This document shows, one piece after another, positions 26,813 to 35,601 of a DNA stretch of 64,000 nt. Source of the DNA: Halomonas sp. McH1-25 (lineage in GTDB: Bacteria > Pseudomonadota > Gammaproteobacteria > Pseudomonadales > Halomonadaceae); contig NZ_JAKRFI010000004.1 of NCBI RefSeq assembly GCF_022348165.1, positions 186,001 through 250,000 of the forward strand. The letters run 5' to 3'. Positions within the stretch are counted from its first letter, which is position 1. Each line of letters starts with the position of its first letter. A model generated the notes under the pieces. That model was not told where the DNA came from. It saw nothing but the letters and a program-made list of their open reading frames with translations, and did not search any database. The translations under genes and the position numbers were made by a program.

Positions 26813-28135
26813 TCAGGTCTGCTGCTGGAGCCAGCCGACGATGGCCTCGATACCCTCGACAACCGGAAGGGTCGCCTCATGATCCATGACCGTACCGCCA
26901 GAGTGCAACAGGGCGGCGCCATCGAAATCGACATAGGCCAAGCGCACCGTCAACTGCCCGGGATCGCAGCCAAAGGCACTGCCGGGCAACAGCGCCACAC
27001 CGGCCTCTTCCAGCAGGCGCCGAGTCAGCTCGGCACTGGTCGTGATGCCACGTGCCGCCAGAGCCTGGCGATGCGCCTCGAAATCGGGAAACAGGTAGAA
27101 ACCGCCATCGGGCGCGTGGGTACGTACACCCGCCTCGTTGAGACGCGCGGCACACCACTGGCCGATCTCGCTGAGTACGTTGCGTTGGCGCTGCAGGTAG
27201 GCATCGAGCGCATCCGTCCGGGTATAGGCCGTTATCGCTGCCTGCTGGACCGGACTGGCCACGCTGGACCAGGTTTCCGAGGCGATGCCCAATACGCGGG
27301 CGAACACCTCGCTGCCCAGGGTGGCCGGAACATGCATGACACCGAGACGCCATCCTCCCGCCCCGCACCACTTCGACAGCCCTCCGGTGGTCACGGTGGC
27401 TTCCGGGTAGTCATGCGCAAAGGCGCGATGCGTCCCGCGATGGTTCAGCAGACCGTATATCTCGTCGGCGAGCACCAGCACACCATAGTGCCGTGCCACC
27501 TCCGCCAGTCGCTGCTGTTCTTCCAATGCCGGTGCCAGCCCGGTGGGATTGCCCGGCGCGTTGTAGATCAATACCTTGAGGCGCTCGGGCTCGGCCCGGC
27601 AGTGCGCCTCGAGCTGCGCTGCGGTGATCTGCCAGCGCGTCTCGAAGGACGCTTCCAGACGCACGGCCCGCTGCCCGGCCATGCGCGCCTGAGGGGCATA
27701 GGAAACCCAGGACGGCGCGGGGATCAGGATATCCGCCTCGGGCAGCGCCTTCATTAGGGCGAACAGCAGTAGCTTGCTGCCCGGCCCTATCACGACACGC
27801 GACGCTTCCCAGGGCGTGGCATCGGTGTCGGTATGAAAGGCGGCCACCTGAGCACGCAACGCCGGCAACCCTTGCACCGGCAGGTAATCCTTGTCCGCGG
27901 CATGCGCCGCCAGCGTATCCACCGCCGAAGAAAAGACGGGAAACGGCGACTGACCGAAACCGAACTTGTAGACGCGCTTGCCCTCGGCCTCGAGCAGGCG
28001 CGATTGCTCGTTGATCAACAACGTATCGGATGCACGCGTGGCGGCATCATCCTTGGCATAGGCCGCTTCCAGACGCTCGCTGGCCGGCAGTGAACGGGAA
28101 TCGGACTGAGCGGCGGACTCATCGGCGGTCTTCAT
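26813..28135 (-). CDS. Class I/II PLP-dependent aminotransferase
   Basis: 440 residues. PLP is bound by the lysine of TTGGLSKWCGAGGWRLGV; the pyridine-N aspartate lies in LVLADEIYGLL, the NAPGNPTG motif is present, and the substrate-carboxylate arginine is in the C-terminal TVRLAYVDFD. It resembles aspartate/branched-chain-type aminotransferases; the amino acid used cannot be set. GGAGG precedes the ATG, and the gene follows an RpiR regulator by 34 bases on the same strand, so they form an operon. Aminotransferase-RpiR pairs often serve use of an amino acid or a sulfonate such as taurine; no other catabolic gene is present here to decide. Confidence 0.88.
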   Translation of the reverse strand: MKTADESAAQSDSRSLPASERLEAAYAKDDAATRASDTLLINEQSRLLEAEGKRVYKFGFGQSPFPVFSSAVDTLAAHAADKDYLPVQGLPALRAQVAAFHTDTDATPWEASRVVIGPGSKLLLFALMKALPEADILIPAPSWVSYAPQARMAGQRAVRLEASFETRWQITAAQLEAHCRAEPERLKVLIYNAPGNPTGLAPALEEQQRLAEVARHYGVLVLADEIYGLLNHRGTHRAFAHDYPEATVTTGGLSKWCGAGGWRLGVMHVPATLGSEVFARVLGIASETWSSVASPVQQAAITAYTRTDALDAYLQRQRNVLSEIGQWCAARLNEAGVRTHAPDGGFYLFPDFEAHRQALAARGITTSAELTRRLLEEAGVALLPGSAFGCDPGQLTVRLAYVDFDGAALLHSGGTVMDHEATLPVVEGIEAIVGWLQQQT

Positions 28136-28169
28136 CGTGGTGCCTCCAGGGCATGACGGACATGGCGGT

Positions 28170-29087
28170 TCATTCGACGTTGTGACAGGCGATCAGCGCC
28201 TCACGCTGACGAATGCTGCCGATCGCGGCACTGCCCAGCTCATGGGCGACACGCGACAGCAGGAGTTCGACCAGCAGGAACAGGCTGGTCATGGGATTGA
28301 AGAAAAACGGCCCTTCGGCCGGAGCCACCAGCACGTGCTCGGTCAGGCTGGCCAGTTGCGAGCCGGAGTGATTGGTCAACGCCAGCAGCGTCGCCCCCTG
28401 GTCCACGGCGAACCGACAGTAATCGAGGCTGGCACGTGTCTCGGGACGGAACGCCACGCCGATGACCAGATCGCCCTGTGTCAGATGCTGGGCCTGTTCC
28501 ACGCCGACACCGGCCAGGGGCGAGATGTGCCTGACGGCATCGCGCAGAAAGTCCAGGTAGTAGGCGAGATAGTGAGCGGCACCGAAGCTCGCCCGCAGGC
28601 CAATCACATGGACATGCCGCGCCTCGACGATCAGGCGAACTGCCCGCTGCATTGCATCGCTATCGAGCCCTTCGACCGCGGCCGTGAGGTTGGCCATTTC
28701 CTGCTGCCACAAGGCCTGATCCTGCGCCCCCTTGGCGACCGCACCTTCCGGGGCCTGCCCGAAGTCGAGCAGCCGCTCCGCCCGGGTGGAGTAAAAGCTG
28801 CTACCTGCCAGATCCTCACGGAACAGAGCCTGAAAGCTGCGAAAGCCGGAGAATCCCAAGGCATGCGCCAGCCGGGTCAGGCGCGACGGGTTGACCTCGA
28901 GGCGTTCCCCGAGGCGCGAAATATTCGACAGCCCCACCGTTTCGGGCATGGCCAGCAAGGCATCGAGCAGTTGCAGGGCCTTGGAGGAAAGATGGGGAGC
29001 CTGAGCGTCGCCACGACGAATCGAGGTCGCCAAGGCCTGCAACTCGGCGAAATTCGCCGGTGTCGTCGAGTGGGGAGTGGCGGACAT
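28170..29087 (-). CDS. MurR/RpiR family transcriptional regulator
   Basis: 305 residues. An N-terminal HTH_6 domain (about 35-95: SNISRLGERLEVNPSRLTRL, LGFSGFRSFQALFRED) is followed by a SIS sugar-phosphate isomerase-like domain (about 140-275: HVHVIGLRASFGAAHYLAYY, LVIGVAFRPETRASLDY). Such proteins repress or activate catabolic operons in response to a phosphosugar or other ligand. The upstream region (29134-29175) contains two tandem AT-rich palindromes ideally placed for autoregulation. Probably controls itself and the aminotransferase downstream, and perhaps the divergent lpxR. Confidence 0.9.
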   Translation of the reverse strand: MSATPHSTTPANFAELQALATSIRRGDAQAPHLSSKALQLLDALLAMPETVGLSNISRLGERLEVNPSRLTRLAHALGFSGFRSFQALFREDLAGSSFYSTRAERLLDFGQAPEGAVAKGAQDQALWQQEMANLTAAVEGLDSDAMQRAVRLIVEARHVHVIGLRASFGAAHYLAYYLDFLRDAVRHISPLAGVGVEQAQHLTQGDLVIGVAFRPETRASLDYCRFAVDQGATLLALTNHSGSQLASLTEHVLVAPAEGPFFFNPMTSLFLLVELLLSRVAHELGSAAIGSIRQREALIACHNVE

Positions 29088-29133
29088 AGAGACTCTCTCA
29101 TGGCTGATGGCATCACTGTAGATGCCTATTGGC

Positions 29134-29175
29134 GCAATATAAAATATATTTGCAGCATTGCAAATATATTTGCAA
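29134..29175. promoter_or_regulatory. Tandem palindromic operators upstream of the RpiR regulator
   Basis: A perfect 18-bp palindrome TTGCAAATATATTTGCAA at 29158-29175 and a related imperfect one GCAATATAAAATATATTTGC at 29134-29153. Their centres are 23 bases apart, about two helix turns. They are much more AT-rich than the surroundings and lie between rpiR (minus) and lpxR (plus). Confidence 0.65.
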
Positions 29176-29276
29176 GCATTAGTTCTCTGATGAAATTGTT
29201 AACCTCCGAAGGTTTAGCTAGGATAAACCTACGCGCTTGTATGTTTCCCTCCCAAATGATTCAAGGAAGAGCATCG

Positions 29277-30272
29277 ATGCCAAGCCAATCAATGCGCTAT
29301 TTTCCCTATGGACTGTGTCTGGCCCTTGCCACCCTTCCCGCGACCGCAGCCGCCGAGGACGCCCTCTATTCGCTAAAGCTCACTAACGACACATTCTCGG
29401 CGGGGGGCGATGAGCATTACACCAATGGCGTCGAACTGACACGCATCAGCGTACCCGACGAGCAGCACTGGGCCCGCCAGCTCGCCGCTCGCCTGCCCGG
29501 CTGGTCGGCACAGGGCCTGGATGCCGTCGGCTACCATCTGGCGCACCAGATCTATACCCCCGATAACATCGCGGCCGAGGGGCTCATCGAAAATGACCGT
29601 CCGTATGCCGGCCTCTTGCTGGGGGGAATCTCACTGTTCGACGATGTCGAGCATGACGGCTGGCGCAAAGCCTCGGTACTCGATCTGGAATTCGGCCTGG
29701 TCGGTCCAGCGACAGGCGCCGAAGAGCTGCAGAACGGCGCGCATCACATCCTGGGCAGCGAGGAAGCCGAAGGCTGGGACAATCAGCTGGAAAACGAACC
29801 CATCCTCAACCTGGGCTGGCACAAGGCATGGTGGGCGCAGGGCAATCTGGGGGGACTGGAAACGGAATATGGCCCGCATACGTCGCTGGCGCTGGGCAAT
29901 CTCTACACCTATGCCGGTGCAGGCGGCACGCTGCGCTTCGGCCAGGGGCTCGACAACAGTTTCGGGGTTCCCAGCGTGGCGCCGGCGATGAGCCTGCGTC
30001 AGGGCTTCCTGCCCGGCAAGCCCTTCGGCTGGTACGGCTTCGTGGGCGTCGAGGGCCGCTACATGGCGCGTAACCTGCTGCTCGACGGCAACACCTTCGA
30101 AGACAGCCACGAGGTGGATCGCCGCGAGTGGGTCGGCGACCTCAAGGCCGGTGTCGCCGTCAACTGGGGCGACTGGCAGCTGGCATATACTGCCGTGTGG
30201 CGCACCAAGGAATTCGATCAGCAGACCGAATCCGACCGGTTCGGCTCGCTGACCCTCTCCACCTGGCTATAG
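29277..30272 (+). CDS. lpxR: Outer-membrane lipid A 3-O-deacylase LpxR (DUF2219)
   Basis: 331 residues from ATG at 29277 (AAGGA upstream); the frame is open far upstream but that part is antisense to rpiR. Signal peptide about 1-31 (ending ATAAAED). LpxR removes the 3'-acyloxyacyl chain of lipid A at the outer membrane in a Ca2+-dependent way. The active-site Asn-Asp is in LKLTNDTF, the downstream Thr in HYTNGVE, and the catalytic His in NGAHHILG; the family segments HQIYTPDN and GWDNQLENEP are also present. A beta-barrel with an aromatic-rich C-terminus (LSTWL). Such remodelling alters outer-membrane permeability and host recognition. Confidence 0.88.
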   Translation: MPSQSMRYFPYGLCLALATLPATAAAEDALYSLKLTNDTFSAGGDEHYTNGVELTRISVPDEQHWARQLAARLPGWSAQGLDAVGYHLAHQIYTPDNIAAEGLIENDRPYAGLLLGGISLFDDVEHDGWRKASVLDLEFGLVGPATGAEELQNGAHHILGSEEAEGWDNQLENEPILNLGWHKAWWAQGNLGGLETEYGPHTSLALGNLYTYAGAGGTLRFGQGLDNSFGVPSVAPAMSLRQGFLPGKPFGWYGFVGVEGRYMARNLLLDGNTFEDSHEVDRREWVGDLKAGVAVNWGDWQLAYTAVWRTKEFDQQTESDRFGSLTLSTWL

Positions 30273-30297
30273 GCATTTCCACCTGGTCATCGCCCTG

Positions 30298-30322
30298 GTC
30301 AGGCCGGCGCTACCGGCCTGAC
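30298..30322. terminator. Hairpin at the convergent ends of lpxR and the P450 gene
   Basis: GTCAGGCCGG / CCGGCCTGAC with a 5-base loop CGCTA, overlapping the P450 stop codon and 25 bases after the lpxR stop. No clear U-tract on either side. Confidence 0.5.
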
Positions 30323-31552
30323 TGACGCGATGACGAAACGGCTCTCGGGGATGACCGGCATCCTCGACCAGTCGACGTGCAAGTCTTGTTGCGGCACTGT
30401 GTACGTCATATGCCGGGTTAGCTGTCGCACGGCTTCCTTCATCAGTGCAATGGTAAACCACTCGCCGGGGCAGCGATGGTTGATGGCATGGTCGCCGCCA
30501 CCTTGAGGAAGGAAATTATAGGCGTTGATGGTCTCCCGTTCGTAACGCTCGGGCCGAAACTCGTCGGGCCGTTCCCATGAGCGCGGATCGCGATTGGTGC
30601 CGTAGAGATCCAGCAGGACACGCCGTCCCTTCGAAAAGCGGTAGCCGTTCCACTCGAAATCGTCGCGCACACGTGCCGCCAGGAACGGGAAAAACCCGTA
30701 AACGCGACGCACTTCCTGCACGAACGGCTCGAGCCAAGTGTCGCTGTCGCGCAGGCTCTCGTACCAGGCCGGATGCTCATGCAGCGCCAGTGCAACGAAA
30801 GCGACGAAACGGGAAATCGCCACGGTCGGACGCAGCAGGTTGAGCATTTCGACTGCCGCCACCTGCGGGGAGAGCAGTTCGCCGCGTGCATCACGATGCC
30901 AGCTGACCCGAAACAGGGCGCGATCCTCGTCGACCTGGATTCGATTGCCACGCACCGCTTCGACCAGATCGGCCATCCACGCTTCCGAGCGCTTGCGGGC
31001 ACGCCGGGCCTGCCAGTGCCGGTTGGCGACACCGCCGGCGCCATCGATCATCGCCGCCTGCTCGGCACACCGCGTCTCGACCTCGTCGGCATCGACCGGC
31101 ACGCCTGCCCAGCGGCACGCCGCGCGAAAATGGATCATCTGCACCGCGCTGTGAAGGGTTATCTGCTTCTGGCGTTGCCAGGCTTCGGCGGCCTGCCGCC
31201 AATGGTCGGCGGCGAAGCGTGTCAGCTCGTCGATGTCGGCCTCGCTCATCAGGTCCAGAAACATCCGCTTGCGGACCCGGTGCGCCTCGCCATCCAGCCC
31301 CTGCACGCCGCCGACCCCGAACAGCGTCTTGACCAGCAGCCCGGGGGCGGCCCCTTCCCGCGTGAAGCGCTCCTCATCATAGAACAGACGCGCCGCCGCC
31401 TCGCCACGCAGACAGATCGTCTTCTCCAGCATCAGGCGGGTCCGGAAGATATTCGTGTCGTAACGCTCGCAGCGGGTCGAGATGAACGTGTTGCCTTCGC
31501 GTAGCAGCGCCACGGAACTTTCCCGGCTCGAGTCCAGGGGGATGTAAACCAT
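30299..31552 (-). CDS. CYP152-type cytochrome P450 fatty-acid peroxygenase
   Basis: 417 residues, the CYP152 length. The haem-ligand cysteine lies in INHRCPGEWF, the carboxylate-binding arginine is R241 in LLRPTVAISRF (Arg242 in Bacillus BSbeta), and the KLFGVxxxQGLDG-type segment is present as LFGVGGVQGLDGEAHRVRK. CYP152 enzymes use H2O2 to hydroxylate fatty acids at C-alpha or C-beta; OleT-type members with His at the position of Gln84 decarboxylate to terminal alkenes. Gln here favours hydroxylation. Soluble, no signal peptide. Single gene, convergent with lpxR and 153 bases upstream of a TRAP permease on the same strand. No reductase partner is needed for the peroxide route. Confidence 0.88.
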   Translation of the reverse strand: MVYIPLDSSRESSVALLREGNTFISTRCERYDTNIFRTRLMLEKTICLRGEAAARLFYDEERFTREGAAPGLLVKTLFGVGGVQGLDGEAHRVRKRMFLDLMSEADIDELTRFAADHWRQAAEAWQRQKQITLHSAVQMIHFRAACRWAGVPVDADEVETRCAEQAAMIDGAGGVANRHWQARRARKRSEAWMADLVEAVRGNRIQVDEDRALFRVSWHRDARGELLSPQVAAVEMLNLLRPTVAISRFVAFVALALHEHPAWYESLRDSDTWLEPFVQEVRRVYGFFPFLAARVRDDFEWNGYRFSKGRRVLLDLYGTNRDPRSWERPDEFRPERYERETINAYNFLPQGGGDHAINHRCPGEWFTIALMKEAVRQLTRHMTYTVPQQDLHVDWSRMPVIPESRFVIASVRPVAPA

Positions 31553-31659
31553 GGGGAAACGGCTCCTTGCCTAACCAGACACTCCTATCAGGACGTGCGA
31601 AACGCCCTGTATGACTCTGGCCCAGTCTTTAGCGACTGTCGAGCCGTCCCTCGACGAAA

Positions 31660-31688
31660 TCCGGCCCGCCCTAACGGGGCGGGCCGGA
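31660..31688 (-). terminator. Terminator of the TRAP operon
   Basis: Perfect 11-bp stem TCCGGCCCGCC / GGCGGGCCGGA with a 7-base loop, followed by ATTTCG on the minus strand. It lies just past the stop of the fused permease gene. Confidence 0.75.
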
Positions 31689-31705
31689 CGATGGTCTGGC
31701 CGGGA

Positions 31706-33907
31706 TCAGCCGTAGACCAGGTTGGGCAGATAGGTGATCAGGGCCGGGAATAGGATCACCAACAACAGCCCCAGCGCCTGCAGGGCCAGGAAGGGCAGCG
31801 ACGAGCGGAAGATCTGTGCCATGGTGATGTGCGGCGGACACACCCCCTTGATGTAGAACAGGGCGTAGCCGAAGGGCGGACTCAAGAACGACATCTGCAT
31901 GTTGACCAGGTAGATGACACCGAACCACAGCGACACGTCGCCGGCATCGACACCGGGCAAGCCGAGTAGGCCGTCGAACGACAACGGCTGGATCAACGGC
32001 ACGAAGATCGGCACCGCCAGCAATAGGATGCCCACCCAGTCGAGGAACATGCCCAGCGCGATCAGCAGGATCATCATCACGAACAGCACGCCGTAGGGCC
32101 CCAGGCCGGCGCCCGAGATCAGCTCCTGCACGAAGTCCTGACCGCCCTGAAGGATGTAGAAGCCGACGAAGATGGTCGCGCCGAAGATGATCCACATCAC
32201 CATGGCGGTAGCCACCAGGGTAGTCATGCAGGCGGCATGCAGGTTGGGCCAGGTCAGGCGACCATGCATGGCCGCCACGATCATCGCGCCGAGCGTGCCG
32301 ATACCGGCGGCCTCCACGGGTGTAGCCAGACCGGTGAAGATCACCCCGAGCACCACGATGACCAGCACGATGGGCGCCAGCATCTTGCGCAACAGGCGCA
32401 GCTTCTCGGCGGTAGTTACCCGGTCTTCCACGGGCAGCGGCGGCGCCGCCTTGGGATTGAGCGTACCGCGCAGCCAACAGTAGAAGGCATACATGCCCGC
32501 CAGCAACAGGCCGGGAATCAGCGAGCCGAGATACAACTCGCCCACGGATTGCTGGGCCACCACACCATAGATGATCGCCAGAATCGAGGGCGGAATCAGG
32601 ATACCCAGCGTTCCCCCCGCCATGATCGAACCGATGGCGATCTCGGGATCGTACTTGCGCTTGAGCATCGCCGGCAGTGCGATCAGCCCCATGGTGACCA
32701 CCGCCGCCCCGATCACGCCGACCATGGCCGCCAGCAGGGTCGAGGCAACGATCGTGGCAATCGCCAGGCCCGCCTTGAGCCCGCCCATCCACTTGTAGAC
32801 GGTATCGAACAATTCCTCGATCAGCCCCGCCTTCTCCAGTACCGCTGCCATGAAAATGAACAGCGGAATTGCCGAGAGCTGATAATTGGTCATCATCGGG
32901 AAGATGCGCGACGGGATCAGGTTGAGCATGAACTGGTCGCCGACCAGGTACAGGAACACCACGCCCAGCCCGCCGGTGACGAAAGCCAGCGGCAAGCCGG
33001 CCATCAATACCAGCATCAGCGTCCCGAACATCAGCGCGGTCAATAGGCCGATATCCACCTGGTAGAGGCTGTTCTCCACGCTCAGAGGGAAGGCCTCGTA
33101 TTCATTGACAGCTACGTTGACGATTTCATGGATCGCATAGGCTCCCAGCAACACGCCAAGCAGTACGAGCAGCCAGGCGAACGTACGGCTGCCCCGGTCA
33201 TGCTGCCGGGCATGCCGAAACGCCTGACAATCCTTGATGAACTGAGAGATGCCTTGCAGCAGCAGGAGTAATCCACCCAGCGCCAGGGTGAATTTCACCG
33301 GATAGTATTGGACCGCCCACTCGGTAAACGAGGTCTCGTTGGCGTACCCCTCGCCAAAGAAGAACAACTCCTGATTGACCGATTGCGCGAAGAAATTCCA
33401 CCCCGTGGAAATCAACGCCAGGACGAAGATGAAAAAGAACACCGAGGTCATCAGGTCCAGCGCCGCCTTGGTCAATGGGGCGGCGCGAGTATAGAGAATA
33501 TCCACCTTCACGTGCCCGCCTTCGCGCAGCGCAAAGGCGCCGGCCAACAGGTACTGCATGCCGAACATCAGGAACATCGATTCGTGCGCCCAGTTGGTCG
33601 GGGAATTCAGGGCATAGCGAACGAACACCTCGTAGCAATAGACCAGCGGGGCAATCAGCGACCAGTACGCGACATAGCGCCCCGTAAATCCCGAGACCTT
33701 GTCGATGACCCGGGTCAGGGCATTGCCAGGCGGGCGATAGCCGGCACCGTCCTCACTTCCGGCCGGAATTTCGGCGGTGGTACTGCCGCTGACGGTACCG
33801 CCGCGCCGAAAGCTGCGGTCGACCAGCCACATCACGACCAGGGGCAGCGCCAGCAGGACCAGCCAGTAAAGCCAATGCGGCAGGATAAAATTGACCTGTA
33901 GATTCAT
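31706..33907 (-). CDS. TRAP transporter fused small/large permease (DctQ-DctM)
   Basis: 733 residues carrying both membrane subunits in one chain. The N-terminal part (about 65-235) is DctQ-like (NWAHESMFLMFGMQYLLAGA, the ES motif and following helix; HVKVDILY) and the C-terminal part (about 280-733) is DctM-like (MAGLPLAFVTGGLGVVFLY, GGTLGILIPPSILAIIYGV, GLATPVEAAGIGTLGAM, MSFLSPPFGYALFYIKG). An extra helix leads the protein. Fused QM proteins usually serve 2-oxoacids, dicarboxylates or similar. It forms an operon with the Tat-exported binding protein upstream, separated by 134 bases that contain a hairpin. Confidence 0.9.
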   Translation of the reverse strand: MNLQVNFILPHWLYWLVLLALPLVVMWLVDRSFRRGGTVSGSTTAEIPAGSEDGAGYRPPGNALTRVIDKVSGFTGRYVAYWSLIAPLVYCYEVFVRYALNSPTNWAHESMFLMFGMQYLLAGAFALREGGHVKVDILYTRAAPLTKAALDLMTSVFFFIFVLALISTGWNFFAQSVNQELFFFGEGYANETSFTEWAVQYYPVKFTLALGGLLLLLQGISQFIKDCQAFRHARQHDRGSRTFAWLLVLLGVLLGAYAIHEIVNVAVNEYEAFPLSVENSLYQVDIGLLTALMFGTLMLVLMAGLPLAFVTGGLGVVFLYLVGDQFMLNLIPSRIFPMMTNYQLSAIPLFIFMAAVLEKAGLIEELFDTVYKWMGGLKAGLAIATIVASTLLAAMVGVIGAAVVTMGLIALPAMLKRKYDPEIAIGSIMAGGTLGILIPPSILAIIYGVVAQQSVGELYLGSLIPGLLLAGMYAFYCWLRGTLNPKAAPPLPVEDRVTTAEKLRLLRKMLAPIVLVIVVLGVIFTGLATPVEAAGIGTLGAMIVAAMHGRLTWPNLHAACMTTLVATAMVMWIIFGATIFVGFYILQGGQDFVQELISGAGLGPYGVLFVMMILLIALGMFLDWVGILLLAVPIFVPLIQPLSFDGLLGLPGVDAGDVSLWFGVIYLVNMQMSFLSPPFGYALFYIKGVCPPHITMAQIFRSSLPFLALQALGLLLVILFPALITYLPNLVYG

Positions 33908-33993
33908 GTCCCTCTCCCGTGGCGACGCTTAGGCATCGTGAAGCACTCCTGCAGATAACGCGGTTCCCACATGAACATGCGCCCACACATATA

Positions 33994-34016
33994 CGTCGCC
34001 TCCAGCGGAGACGACG
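33994..34016 (-). terminator. Intra-operon hairpin between the TRAP binding protein and permease
   Basis: On the minus-strand RNA, CGUCGUCUCC pairs with GGAGGCGACG (one G-U wobble) around GCU. It lies 26 bases past the binding-protein stop with no U-tract, analogous to the hairpin at 18588-18607 in the other TRAP operon. Confidence 0.45.
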
Positions 34017-34041
34017 CAGGTGCGATGCATGGGAAGCGAAT

Positions 34042-35217
34042 TCAGCCGTTGAGCTGTTGGCCGGCCAGGTCCTCGTCGGTGACCAGCGCCACGGCGGGAT
34101 CCTGCATGGTTTGCAGGTGAGCCTTGAACAGCCGGGTCGCATCGGGGTCCTTGTTGGCCCACTTGAACCACAGCGGGATCGCGGCCTTGCGGAAGCGGTC
34201 GGCGTCGTCTTCGGAGAGGTGGATGATCTCGACGCCCTTCTCCTCGTACTTGGGCCAGGCCTCGGCGTTGGCGGCCTGGATTGCCGCGTAATGTTCGCGG
34301 GAGTAGGCGGCGACGAGTTCGTGCATGAGGTCCTGGACCTGCGGAGACATGCGTTCGAAGACACGCCGGTTGATACCGATGTCCATCAGGTCGACGGCCT
34401 GATGCAGGCAGGGTGTCGAGGGCGGCCCCAGGATGATGTAGTCGGTCACCTGCCAGAAGCCCAACTCGTAGTTGACTGCCGCACCGGTATAGTCGGACGC
34501 ATCGATGGTGCCCTTCTCGAGGGCCGGGTAGACCTCCGAGCCCGGCAGCAGCGTAGTACGCGCGCCGATGGAGGCGAACGTCTCGGCAACGATACCGCCG
34601 GGCATACGGATCTTTACGCCATTGAAATCATCGAGGCTACGCAGCGGCACCTTGGAGTGAATGAGATTGATGTCGTGGTGGACATGGCCGAGGAATTCCT
34701 GGCCCTGCTTGTGGTAGAGATCCTTGGCGATGCCGAAGCCGCCATAGGCACCGAACATCATGTCCCACTGGTGCGGCGTCGATAACCCCATGGGATAGGC
34801 GGTGAGGAAGACCCCAGCCGGCATCTTTCCGGGCCAGTAGACGGTGAACCAGTTCTGGCCCTCGAGTACCCCGTTACGCACGGCATCGGCGACCTCGAAG
34901 TCACCGGCGACCGCACCGGCGGGAAACGGCTCGACGTGGACTTCGCCACTGGTCAGTTCCTGGACGCGGTTCGCCCAGTTTTCGAACGTCTTGTAACCGG
35001 TGGTCCCCGGTTGCCACGAGGACTGCATGCGAATACGGATGCCCTCCTGGGCCTGGGCATTGCCGATCCAGGGTGCAGCGACCGCTGCGGCGGATCCGGC
35101 GGCGGCAACCTTGAGAAAGTCACGGCGAGTCCGTGGCTTGCCGGCATTGTCTCCCTGCGAAACAACGTCGTTGGCGTTTTCGGTGATGGCAGATGGCTGA
35201 TTGTTCTTGTATTGCAT
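34042..35217 (-). CDS. TRAP transporter substrate-binding protein with Tat signal
   Basis: 391 residues from ATG at 35217 (CCAGGAG upstream); 53 further codons are open upstream but lack a ribosome site. A Tat signal TRRDFLKVAAAGSAAAV lies at about 29-45 with cleavage near GNAQAQ. The body is DctP-like: MQSSWQPGTTGYKTFENWAN, NGVKIRMPGGIVAETFASIG (conserved carboxylate-binding Arg) and ALEKGTIDASDYTGAAVNYE. Tat export and this sequence type are usual for the 2-oxoacid/mandelate-like TRAP group, whose ligand is often bound with a metal or as a dimer. Substrate unknown. First gene of a two-gene operon with the fused permease. Confidence 0.88.
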   Translation of the reverse strand: MQYKNNQPSAITENANDVVSQGDNAGKPRTRRDFLKVAAAGSAAAVAAPWIGNAQAQEGIRIRMQSSWQPGTTGYKTFENWANRVQELTSGEVHVEPFPAGAVAGDFEVADAVRNGVLEGQNWFTVYWPGKMPAGVFLTAYPMGLSTPHQWDMMFGAYGGFGIAKDLYHKQGQEFLGHVHHDINLIHSKVPLRSLDDFNGVKIRMPGGIVAETFASIGARTTLLPGSEVYPALEKGTIDASDYTGAAVNYELGFWQVTDYIILGPPSTPCLHQAVDLMDIGINRRVFERMSPQVQDLMHELVAAYSREHYAAIQAANAEAWPKYEEKGVEIIHLSEDDADRFRKAAIPLWFKWANKDPDATRLFKAHLQTMQDPAVALVTDEDLAGQQLNG

Positions 35218-35601
35218 GACATGCTCCTGGGATTCGGACTGCGCACATGGCGGTACGCTGACGTCGATTGTTGTTCTTTCCCATGTTGCGAACGCGTCAC
35301 AGCGGTTGCTGCAATCCGCTTCGCCATGGAAATACTTCCCAAATCTCACATTAGCCAAGTTGCGTTGGCTTTCCATCCGCCCCCGTCAACGCAAAGACTT
35401 CCTCACAGGACGTTTTTCCAAGGAAAAACGCCGCCCGGCCACATGGCGATTGGGCTCGCGCCGGTCAGACCAATTTACAAGCTTTTAACGTCCTTAGACC
35501 AAAGCACGACCGCCGAGACGCCTATCCCTCGTCGCAGCAGTGGCGCTTCATCCATGAATCTGTTTTGCTGAAGTTCCGTAACCGACTCCCTCACACTCGC
35601 C
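35218..35601. promoter_or_regulatory. 384-bp divergent intergenic region with inverted repeats
   Basis: Non-coding gap between the TRAP operon (minus) and a DUF4174 gene (plus). It holds CGTTTTTCC-AA-GGAAAAACG at 35411-35430 and AGCCAA-GTTGCG-TTGGCT at 35353-35370, plus two copies of AGACCAA near 35466 and 35496. These could be operators or leader hairpins. No gene or RNA is recognised. Confidence 0.35.

Noticed and set aside
28137-29276. Upstream 380-codon extension of the lpxR frame
   Set aside because: Antisense to the rpiR gene; the signal peptide and ribosome site place the lpxR start at 29277.
30299-31552. OleT-type terminal-alkene-forming decarboxylase
   Set aside because: The residue matching OleT His85 is Gln84 here, as in hydroxylating BSbeta; CYP152 peroxygenase is the safer call.
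31671-32792. 373-residue minus-strand frame in the TRAP permease
   Set aside because: Out-of-frame shadow of the fused DctQM gene on the same strand.
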